Below, piece by piece: positions 1 to 4,560 of a stretch of 5,450 bases of DNA. The position numbers and the translations under genes were made by a program. Position 1 is the first letter of the stretch. Each line of letters opens with the position of its first letter. The notes under the pieces are model-generated. The model was not told where the DNA came from, did not search any database, and saw only the letters and a list, made by a program, of their open reading frames with translations. The stretch is from CAYYWP01 sp050176585 (lineage in GTDB: Bacteria > Desulfobacterota > Binatia > HRBIN30 > CADEER01): NCBI GenBank assembly GCA_050176585.1, contig JBFXHX010000096.1, positions 1 through 5,450 on the forward strand, read 5' to 3'.

Positions 1-352
1 GCGCCGCGGGGAAAACGATGTACTGCTCGAGCCACACCGCTCCGGCGAGCAGCAGCACGATCCAAGAGGCCCCGAGAAAGACGCCGCCGGCCGCGAACAG
101 CGCGAGCCCCCGCGCTGCACCGGCAGCAGCCTGCCCGAGGTCCAGCCGGATCAGCTCGATGCGATCCGTGATCACGCGCTGAACCGCCTCGACGAGACGG
201 ACCAGGGAGTCGGCGATTGACGGCTCGGCGCGAGCAATTGCTGGCGCAGTCGAGCCGCGGGAAAGTGGAGCGCCGGATACCGCCGTCCAGTCGGGGCCTT
301 GACCCGTGCGCGCCGGGTGAATGCGGGCGGAGTCGACATGCGTAGTGGCCAT
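1..352 (-). CDS. Phage-holin-family (DUF1469 / holin superfamily III) membrane protein, C-terminus cut by window edge
   Basis: Reading leftward from an ATG at 352, 117 codons are open to the edge of the window. The first ~45 residues are polar, Ala/Pro-rich and probably disordered. Residues ~46-80 form an amphipathic stretch (SLVRLVEAVQRVITDRIELI) typical of the family: a short helix with the Glu-Leu-Ile-Arg-Leu-Asp pattern just before the membrane. Residues ~83-106 are a strongly hydrophobic, Gly/Ala-rich membrane helix. A second helix, expected in this family, would lie outside the window. Despite the name, chromosomal members are common, are not lysis holins, and have no settled function. 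The gene lies 26 bases behind the DUF1328 gene and is probably co-transcribed with it. A GGGGAG at 365-370 is 12 bases from this ATG, slightly far. An in-frame ATG at 364 touches that motif directly and is less likely. Family assignment rests on sequence pattern only. Confidence 0.72.
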   Translation of the reverse strand, partial: MATTHVDSARIHPARTGQGPDWTAVSGAPLSRGSTAPAIARAEPSIADSLVRLVEAVQRVITDRIELIRLDLGQAAAGAARGLALFAAGGVFLGASWIVLLLAGAVWLEQYIVFPAA

Positions 353-378
353 CGCGGTAATCATCTCCCCAGGTTGAT

Positions 379-555
379 TCAAACGGGTGGCCTACGTCCT
401 GTCAGTAGTCCGAGCACCAGAGATACCAAGAACACGATCAGGAATACGATGAACAGGACTTGGGCAATGCTAGAAGCGGTGCCGGCGATGCCGCCGAATC
501 CCAACAAGCCCGCGACCAATGCAACGACCAGGAACACCAAGCTCCAATACAACAT
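379..555 (-). CDS. DUF1328 (YtjA-like) small inner-membrane protein
   Basis: This 58-residue protein is almost entirely two membrane helices (about residues 4-24 and 29-51). They are joined by a Gly-rich turn, LGFGGIAG (18-25), which is the hallmark of DUF1328/YtjA proteins, and the protein ends in a short basic-proline tail, TGRRPPV. Length and motif match the family, whose members are usually 50-60 residues. The function is unknown; members are widespread in Proteobacteria and sit in the inner membrane. I chose the ATG at 555 because AGGAG lies 7 bases upstream. The in-frame ATG at 561 is only 1 base from it, and the frame stays open to an ATG at 645 whose extra residues look nothing like the family. 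The holin-family gene follows after 26 bases, so the two probably form a membrane-protein operon. A perfect 7+1+7 palindrome lies in its leader at 576-590. Confidence 0.9.
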   Translation of the reverse strand: MLYWSLVFLVVALVAGLLGFGGIAGTASSIAQVLFIVFLIVFLVSLVLGLLTGRRPPV

Positions 556-575
556 TGGCATTCTCCTCTCGTGTG

Positions 576-590
576 CGTGCTCTGAGCACG
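576..590. promoter_or_regulatory. Perfect 15-base dyad upstream of the DUF1328 gene, possible operator
   Basis: The sequence CGTGCTCTGAGCACG is a perfect inverted repeat of 7-base arms around one central base. It starts 20 bases upstream of the DUF1328 ATG and just before its ribosome-binding site. As RNA it could fold into a 5-pair stem with a 5-base loop; as DNA it resembles a dimeric repressor site. I recognise no specific regulator. A dyad of this quality is expected about 0.3-0.7 times by chance in a window this size, so only its position makes it notable. Confidence 0.35.
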
Positions 591-638
591 TATTGGGCCA
601 CTTCCATGCAGCGCGCGACCGCAACAACCAGTCGGGCT

Positions 639-662
639 GCTTCACACAATAGCGTGTTAAGC
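639..662. repeat. Imperfect inverted repeat, possible hairpin or operator
   Basis: The arms GCTTCACAC (639-647) and GTGTTAAGC (654-662) pair over 9 positions with one mismatch, around a 6-base loop. On the minus strand this lies 46 bases after the stop of the exported-protein gene, where an operon-end structure would be expected. There is no T-run behind it, so it is not a canonical intrinsic terminator. It could be a transcript-stabilising hairpin, a Rho-dependent end, or an operator for the DUF1328 gene. Confidence 0.3.
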
Positions 663-707
663 TTACAAACGAGACCGCCGAAGGCTGCGCAATCAGACGC
701 CACGAGA

Positions 708-1406
708 TCAGTCGAGCAACATCCGGAATTGTACGAGCCCGCCGATTCCGCCGCTACTGCGACGAGGCCCGTGTCGGGGTTCATCGCTCGAGCCGCCCAG
801 CGCAACGGGTATGCCGATGCCGACAGCCAGCGGAAGCTCCGCATGACGCCACTGGATTCCGCCGATCGCCCAACTTCCGAACTCATTGTCCTCACCACCT
901 TGTAGCTGCAGCGAGAAACTCCGCTTGATCGGCAGTGGCCACGTCAGCGCCCACCGAAATCCGCGATCGGCGTAAAACGCATCGAATGGGCCGCAGTCGC
1001 CAACGTGGAAACGCACCGATGGTACGTTCGGATTCACGCGAAACGCGGCGCTGAACGCGATGCCGTCACGGCCGGCCAGCGCGCGATCTTCCCGCAACGG
1101 GATGCCGACCGAGCCGAGCAACGAGAGCACGTTATCGAGCACCGGGTCGAGATCGACATCGTAGCTTTGCATTGGTCTGGGGCCGCCGGTCCGGTCGCGG
1201 AGGTCGCGGTCGAGATCGCGCCCTCGCGCCGTGTCGGCTAGCCATACGTAGGCGCGCTCGCTCTTCAAGATCGGCGCAACTTGCGCCCGCAGTTGGCCGG
1301 GCACGGCTGCGAGCAGCGCGAAGGCGATGAGCCCGCAAGCGCGATCGACCCGATTGGGCGCGCGATCCGGTAGCAGATTGGCAAGCTGGCAGGTCACTCG
1401 ATCCAT
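708..1406 (-). CDS. Exported beta-rich protein of unknown function, possible outer-membrane protein
   Basis: I do not recognise a named family. The 232-residue product has a late signal peptide: a long polar start, Arg22, a hydrophobic core at about 23-36, and a likely cleavage after Ala41 in LRA-QV. After a charged stretch (about 55-80) the rest is rich in alternating hydrophobic/polar segments, such as GIAFSAAFRV, VRFHVG, GFRWALTWPL, RSFSLQLQGG and LPLAVGIGIPVALGG, ending in GLVQFRMLLD. That pattern suggests beta strands and perhaps a small outer-membrane barrel, though the last residue is Asp rather than the usual aromatic. The gene overlaps the end of the preceding exported-protein gene, so translation is probably coupled. 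Two starts are possible: ATG at 1406 (13-base overlap) or GTG at 1397, which gives a classic 4-base GTGA overlap and shortens the unusually long n-region by three residues. The coding call is good; the function is unknown. Confidence 0.75.
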   Translation of the reverse strand: MDRVTCQLANLLPDRAPNRVDRACGLIAFALLAAVPGQLRAQVAPILKSERAYVWLADTARGRDLDRDLRDRTGGPRPMQSYDVDLDPVLDNVLSLLGSVGIPLREDRALAGRDGIAFSAAFRVNPNVPSVRFHVGDCGPFDAFYADRGFRWALTWPLPIKRSFSLQLQGGEDNEFGSWAIGGIQWRHAELPLAVGIGIPVALGGSSDEPRHGPRRSSGGIGGLVQFRMLLD

Positions 1407-2191
1407 ATCTCTTGCCCCGCAAAGTTACGTGGGCCCGCGAAGCGGACGATTGCCGGGGGCTCGCTTTCGTGGACGAAGAAGAACGTGTCTGGAGCGAGTC
1501 GCTGGATGATGGGGTCGATTAAAAAATTCACCGTGGGCTTCAACGAGTAACGAGTCGCCTCGAGGCGCACCCCCGGCCGGTCGATCTCCACCACCCCGTC
1601 GCGCGTGAAGATCATGTCGAGCACACGCGGCTTCGGAGTTGCGACCACCGTCCGATACACGAGCTCACCCCCTTCGGCGTTGCGATCGAAGTTCTTGAGC
1701 ACGATCGAAATGAGCGGCCCCCAGTAGGTGCCCCGGGGAAGCTCCGCTTCCTCATCGTAGTCTTTCCGTTCATCGTCAACGTTCGTAAAGCCGGTGATGC
1801 GCCCGCGCTCGACGTCGATGGTGATGTCGACGATGGCTTGCCCGCGCGCATTGCGAATGATGGAACGTCCGCGCACCGCTTCCAGCGTCTTGCCCACCCG
1901 CGCCTCGGCATGGTCTTCGTCGCTCGAGCCGTCGGAAAAGCGCGCGCGCCGGACCGTCTTCAATGCACTGCCGCGCCGCCGCTGCTGATACTCGATCGTG
2001 CCGATCGTCTGGCGGCCATCGGGCGAGAGGATACGCGTGTAGCCGGCCACATCTCCCTCCGTGTACTCGAGCGCGATGGGGTCGCCGGCTTCGCGCGCCA
2101 ACACCCGCTCGCAGCACAGCAGGGCCATGGTGGCGAGCGAACCCGCGCAGAGGATCGACCAGGGGGAAAGCTGCAGTCGGCAAGGGGTCAT
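1394..2191 (-). CDS. Exported (periplasmic) protein of unknown function, DUF3108-like by eye
   Basis: The 265-residue product starts with a Sec signal peptide: polar n-region, hydrophobic core ~12-27, and probable cleavage after Ala32 (VLA) or Ala35. The double Cys at 26-27 does not fit a lipobox. The mature part is beta-strand-like throughout, with short motifs such as ALEYTEGDVAGYTRI near its start, TYWGPLISIVLKNFD in the middle, and a Phe/Pro-rich end, FFFVHESEPPAIVRF followed by GPRNFAGQEIWIE. The closing Gly-Pro-Arg-Asn-(Phe/Tyr)-x-Gly-x-(Glu/Asp)-Ile pattern and overall layout recall DUF3108-type periplasmic proteins with a half-barrel, lipid-binding-like fold. This is a tentative resemblance, not an identification. 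GAGGAG lies 3 bases before the ATG. The gene follows the patatin gene after 25 bases and overlaps the next exported-protein gene, so it is the middle gene of a likely operon. The envelope location is well supported; the function is inferred only from its neighbours. Confidence 0.8.
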   Translation of the reverse strand: MTPCRLQLSPWSILCAGSLATMALLCCERVLAREAGDPIALEYTEGDVAGYTRILSPDGRQTIGTIEYQQRRRGSALKTVRRARFSDGSSDEDHAEARVGKTLEAVRGRSIIRNARGQAIVDITIDVERGRITGFTNVDDERKDYDEEAELPRGTYWGPLISIVLKNFDRNAEGGELVYRTVVATPKPRVLDMIFTRDGVVEIDRPGVRLEATRYSLKPTVNFLIDPIIQRLAPDTFFFVHESEPPAIVRFAGPRNFAGQEIWIE

Positions 2192-2216
2192 GCGCTCCTC
2201 GGCTGTGGTCCCGTGC

Positions 2217-3215
2217 TCACGCGGCGACCGGTGACGCGATCATGCCCTCGTGCCGCGGCCACCACCGGAAGCGCGAGCGGGTCGTCGCCTGCATGCGCTC
2301 GATCGCCTCGAGCAGCGCCGGTAGCGCGGCGCGGGTGGCGGCGCGGCCGATCTCGATGGCCTCGGCCGCGCGCTGTACGTCGAATAGACCGATGTCGTAT
2401 GCCGCGGGCGCGATCAGGAAATCGGGCGGTTCATCGCGGAGCCGCGCCGCGGCGATGGCCGTTTGCACGACGGCGCTCGCCTTATAAAGGATCGCGGTCA
2501 AGCCGTCCGTCTGTTCCGCGGCGGAAGCGGCGGGCGCTGGCGCGCTCGCCGAATCGGGTTGGCGGGCGCACGCCCGCTTGGAGCGGTCGAATCCGAGCGC
2601 GCGGCGCAGACGGTTGCGCAGCGGCGGTGCGGGCGGGGAGGTGAAGCATCGCGTCGACAGCGCTGTCCCGGGGCTGCCGATCACGCTGCTGGCGATCACG
2701 AAGTCCGCTCCGAGCTCGCGCGCCGGTCCGACCGGAATCGGATCGGTCAGCGCGCCGTCGACCAGGAGCCGCCCTTCGCTGCGGCGGGGGGTAAACACAC
2801 CCGGGATCGCAATACTCGCCCGGATCGCGTGCCGGATGTCCCCACGACACAAGGACACGCGGCGGCCGGAGTCGAGATCGGTCGCGACTGCCGCGTAGCG
2901 GACAGGCAGGTTCTCGATGGGTCCTTCCGCGCACGTGCCGAGCAACTCCATCGCCCGGCGTCCGCCGAGCAATCCGTTGCGCGGCCAGATGAGGTCGAAC
3001 AGCGCCATGCGGCGCCACGCCGTCCAGCTCAACGCGCGTTCGTGAAACTGCTCTAAATGTCCCGCCGCAAAGGCCGCGCCGACCATCGCGCCGGCGCTCG
3101 TTCCGGTGACGAAGTGAATCTGTACGCCCGCGCGCACGAGCTCCTCCAGCACACCGATGTGCGCCAAACCCGCGGCGCCGCCACTGCTCAGCGCCACACC
3201 TACGTGCGCGGTCAT
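2217..3215 (-). CDS. Patatin-like phospholipase (RssA-like serine acyl hydrolase)
   Basis: Patatin-family enzymes hydrolyse acyl esters of phospholipids or other lipids with a Ser-Asp dyad. Counting from the ATG at 3215 (332 residues), the oxyanion-hole loop is SSGGAAG (10-16), the nucleophile elbow is GTSAG with Ser40, and the catalytic Asp153 is in VDGALTDPIP. The helix following the oxyanion loop (LAHIGVLEEL) and the segment ASIAIPGVFTP before the Asp are also typical. The C-terminal part (TAILYKASAVVQ, then PDFLIAP) matches the bacterial RssA/YlbK layout. An Ala/Pro/Arg-rich insert of ~40 residues lies between the catalytic core and that part. There is no signal peptide, so it should act in the cytoplasm or at the inner membrane face. 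An in-frame TTG at 3230 would add five residues; neither start has a strong Shine-Dalgarno, and the ATG fits the family better. Two exported-protein genes follow closely, suggesting an envelope-lipid role. The substrate is unknown. Confidence 0.93.
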   Translation of the reverse strand: MTAHVGVALSSGGAAGLAHIGVLEELVRAGVQIHFVTGTSAGAMVGAAFAAGHLEQFHERALSWTAWRRMALFDLIWPRNGLLGGRRAMELLGTCAEGPIENLPVRYAAVATDLDSGRRVSLCRGDIRHAIRASIAIPGVFTPRRSEGRLLVDGALTDPIPVGPARELGADFVIASSVIGSPGTALSTRCFTSPPAPPLRNRLRRALGFDRSKRACARQPDSASAPAPAASAAEQTDGLTAILYKASAVVQTAIAAARLRDEPPDFLIAPAAYDIGLFDVQRAAEAIEIGRAATRAALPALLEAIERMQATTRSRFRWWPRHEGMIASPVAA

Positions 3216-3274
3216 CACGCCGGGCGCCAAGCGTCTTTCGTGCCGGGGGCGCCGTGCGAAGAACTCGCGATATT

Positions 3275-3304
3275 TTGTTCCCCCACTTGCAGCTTCTACA
3301 TAGT
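3275..3304 (+). promoter_or_regulatory. Possible sigma-70-type promoter for the DUF6496 gene
   Basis: TTGTTC at 3275-3280 resembles a -35 box. TACATA at 3297-3302 (16-base spacer) or CATAGT at 3299-3304 (18-base spacer) could serve as a -10. Both are partial matches. The case rests mainly on their position in the AT-rich part of the divergent gap, about 100 bases before the gene. Confidence 0.22.
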
Positions 3305-3390
3305 ACCCTCTTCACCAAAGGGCGGAGCTGCGCCCGGCGTGTTGGGCATCACCGTGGCACGACCGGTGCTGACGTCGGCGCAAATTCCAG

Positions 3391-3396
3391 AGGAGG
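3391..3396 (+). promoter_or_regulatory. Strong ribosome-binding site of the DUF6496 gene
   Basis: AGGAGG, a full match to the Shine-Dalgarno consensus, lies 8 bases before the ATG at 3405. It decides the start: the reading frame is open far upstream, to about 3057, but that extension overlaps the patatin gene antisense and has no family resemblance. Confidence 0.85.
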
Positions 3397-3404
3397 CACT
3401 GATC

Positions 3405-3635
3405 ATGGCAGCGGCCAAGTCTAGCCGATCGAAGTCCGGCACGCGGCGTTACGGCAAGAAGGCGGGTGAGAAAGTCGAACGCGCCATGCACGAGATGAAG
3501 CGCGGGACACTCCGCTCAGGTCGCTCCGGCAAGAAAGTCACCAACCGGAAGCAAGCGGTGGCAATCGGACTCAGCGAAGCGCGGCGCGCCGGCGGCAAGG
3601 TGCCGAAGCGCGCGAGCGGGTCGAAGAAGAAATAG
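3405..3635 (+). CDS. Small basic DUF6496 protein
   Basis: This 76-residue protein is extremely basic: 14 Lys and 11 Arg against 4 Glu and no Asp. The core YGKKAGEKVERAMHEMKRG (16-34), then LRSGRSGKKVTNRKQAVAIG (36-55) and LSEARRAGGKVPK (56-68), is the pattern of DUF6496 proteins found in many Proteobacteria, and the length is typical. It ends in a Ser/Lys tail. The function is not established. The composition suggests nucleic-acid binding, like other small chromatin-associated basic proteins, but that is inference. It is translated from a consensus ribosome-binding site, consistent with high expression. It is a single-gene unit: divergent from the patatin operon, and convergent with the isochorismatase-like gene, whose stop codon is 10 bases away. 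No clear intrinsic terminator is visible between the two. Confidence 0.9.
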   Translation: MAAAKSSRSKSGTRRYGKKAGEKVERAMHEMKRGTLRSGRSGKKVTNRKQAVAIGLSEARRAGGKVPKRASGSKKK

Positions 3636-3645
3636 CGAATCGGGC

Positions 3646-4278
3646 TCAGTCTGCGATCCGGCGCGCACGGGCTCGACGGCCGACGAGATCATTCGGCAAG
3701 CGGATCGATTTCGACGGCCTGACGTCCGCCTTCATCACCCGGCGCATTTGCTGCAGCGCCCACGCGGTGTCCGCCCCGCTTTCCGAAGCCGTCGTATCCG
3801 AGGGCACCACCAGGTCGAAATCGCGCATGTGCGCGTCATTGGCGGTAAACAGCACGCAGATATTGCCGGCGATGCCGGTGAGAATGAGCCGCTCGACGCC
3901 CCAACGCACGAGCAGCACCTCGAGGCTGGTGGCGTAAAACGCGGAGTGCTTCGGCTTCAAGACGAAATGATCGCCAATTTCGGGCGCAATGTGATCGAGC
4001 AATGCGGCGCCGGGCGCGGAGCTGCCGCGGTACAGATCCACGAGCTCGCGGAAGCCGAGCTCCCAGCGCCCGAAATTGTCATTGACGTATATCGCGGGAA
4101 CGTCCGCTGCGCGCAGCCTTCGTTTGAAGGCGGCGATCCGCCGGGCTGCGACGAACGCCGCCGGCAGGAGACGCTCCCCGCCGGGAAAATCCAGGGGGTT
4201 CACCATATCGATGATCAGGAGCGCGGTCGCGTACCGGACGGGCTCCTGATCGCGTGGCGCGGCGAGCTTGCCTCTCAT
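3646..4278 (-). CDS. Isochorismatase-family cysteine hydrolase
   Basis: The 210-residue product has the family's catalytic triad in order: Asp24 in ALLIIDMVN, Lys108 in VLKPKHSAFYAT, and Cys141 in GIAGNICVLFTA. The segment before the Cys is where the family's non-proline cis peptide normally sits. The central sheet strands (PAIYVND at 61-67, RLILTGI at 130-136, FDLVVPSD at 154-161) also fit. Relatives hydrolyse isochorismate, nicotinamide, carbamoyl-sarcosine, biuret or similar small C-N or vinyl-ether substrates through a cysteine thioester. This protein lacks extra domains, and the substrate cannot be read from the sequence. It should be cytoplasmic. The ATG at 4278 gives 18 residues before the first strand, as usual, but no Shine-Dalgarno is visible, so the mRNA may be leaderless or the start may be a GTG at 4311. 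The frame stays open to 4779, but the upstream part has no family resemblance. It is divergent from the FAD oxidoreductase gene. Confidence 0.9.
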   Translation of the reverse strand: MRGKLAAPRDQEPVRYATALLIIDMVNPLDFPGGERLLPAAFVAARRIAAFKRRLRAADVPAIYVNDNFGRWELGFRELVDLYRGSSAPGAALLDHIAPEIGDHFVLKPKHSAFYATSLEVLLVRWGVERLILTGIAGNICVLFTANDAHMRDFDLVVPSDTTASESGADTAWALQQMRRVMKADVRPSKSIRLPNDLVGRRARARRIAD

Positions 4279-4402
4279 GCAGGTTGTCGTTTGGAGCAGT
4301 CCACATGCCACGCCCCCGGAAATCGTCTTCACCAGCGGCGTACGCGACAGTCCGGCATCGGCGCGGTAATTCGTACCGGATCCGTAATCTTTCGCGCCTC
4401 CG

Positions 4403-4439
4403 CTGAGTGCCCTGCGTATTCGTCGCCCGTGGCACTCGG
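4403..4439. repeat. Inverted repeat in the divergent gap
   Basis: CTGAGTGCC (4403-4411) and GGCACTCGG (4431-4439) pair over 9 positions, including one T-G pair, around a 19-base spacer. As RNA on the plus strand it would form a GC-rich stem in the leader of the oxidoreductase gene; as DNA it could be a spaced operator. The perfectly paired part is 7 bases, close to chance expectation for a gap of this length. Confidence 0.25.
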
Positions 4440-4549
4440 GCGTTTGGCGCTGCCCCGCTGGGTCCCTGCCTTGCTCGCGTGTCGAGGCGGCAGGGTTGGC
4501 GCGCCCTGCTGCGTACGGGCGCAGCTCGTTCCGCGCCCGGTCCATCCAT

Positions 4550-4554
4550 AGGAG
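4550..4554 (+). promoter_or_regulatory. Ribosome-binding site of the FAD oxidoreductase gene
   Basis: AGGAG lies 6 bases before the ATG at 4561, an optimal spacing. It fixes the start of the oxidoreductase, whose dinucleotide fold then begins after about 30 residues, as is usual in this family. Confidence 0.75.
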
Positions 4555-4560
4555 TCGGAC

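Larger units (their letters stand above)
556..707. other. Intergenic region between the exported-protein gene and the DUF1328 gene
   Basis: These 152 bases separate two minus-strand groups and should hold the end of the patatin operon transcript and the promoter of the DUF1328 gene. Longer reading frames cross it on both strands, but none shows a recognisable domain. It contains two inverted repeats (576-590 and 639-662), listed separately, and a locally AT-richer patch around 640-670. I found no convincing -35/-10 pair: TTGTAA on the minus strand near 665-670 is the best -35-like hexamer but has no good -10 at 16-18 bases. No uridine-rich tail follows the hairpin on the minus strand. Confidence 0.6.
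3216..3404. other. Divergent intergenic control region (patatin operon / DUF6496 gene)
   Basis: These 189 bases separate two divergent genes and should carry both promoters. The stretch 3270-3318 is clearly AT-richer than its surroundings. GAAC and GTTC (3262-3265 and 3277-3280) form a small dyad 12 bases apart, which is too short to call an operator. No gene is supported here, although reading frames cross it on both strands. Confidence 0.6.
4279..4560. other. Divergent intergenic region (isochorismatase-like gene / FAD oxidoreductase gene)
   Basis: These 282 bases are the longest non-coding gap in the window. All three minus-strand frames stay open across much of it, but none shows a domain, a ribosome-binding site or family resemblance, so I call no gene. 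It holds an 8-base palindrome, CGGATCCG (4377-4384), followed by TAATCT (4385-4390), a possible -10 with no good -35. It also holds the inverted repeat at 4403-4439. The region is large for a simple pair of promoters and may contain regulatory sites or an untranslated leader for the oxidoreductase gene. Confidence 0.5.

Noticed and set aside
1..352. Prophage or lysis cassette suggested by the holin-family gene
   Set aside because: No endolysin, spanin or structural phage gene is nearby, and this family is common as an ordinary chromosomal gene next to small membrane proteins.
556..645. Longer N-terminus for the DUF1328 protein starting at 645
   Set aside because: The extra residues are polar and unlike the family, and the ribosome-binding site points to the ATG at 555.
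1838..2644. Long plus-strand open frame (268 codons) antisense to the patatin and exported-protein genes
   Set aside because: It is Arg/Ala/Gly-rich with no domain, lies opposite two well-supported genes, and is the kind of frame high GC creates by chance.
3262..3280. GAAC/GTTC dyad as an extracytoplasmic sigma-factor promoter or operator upstream of the patatin operon
   Set aside because: The arms are only four bases and the 12-base spacing does not fit the GGAAC-N16/17-GTT or RpoE-type promoter patterns.
2482..3318. Minus-strand open frame (278 codons) overlapping the patatin gene in another frame
   Set aside because: It is extremely Arg-rich with no recognisable motif, whereas the patatin frame has all catalytic motifs.
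3668..3690. CTCG-CGGCCG-CGAG near-palindrome as terminator of the DUF6496 gene
   Set aside because: It lies inside the isochorismatase-like coding sequence, has a central mismatch and no T-run, so it is better explained by GC-rich codons.
3748..4551. Plus-strand open frame (267 codons) antisense to the isochorismatase-like gene
   Set aside because: The minus-strand frame carries a full catalytic triad; this frame has no domain or ribosome-binding site.
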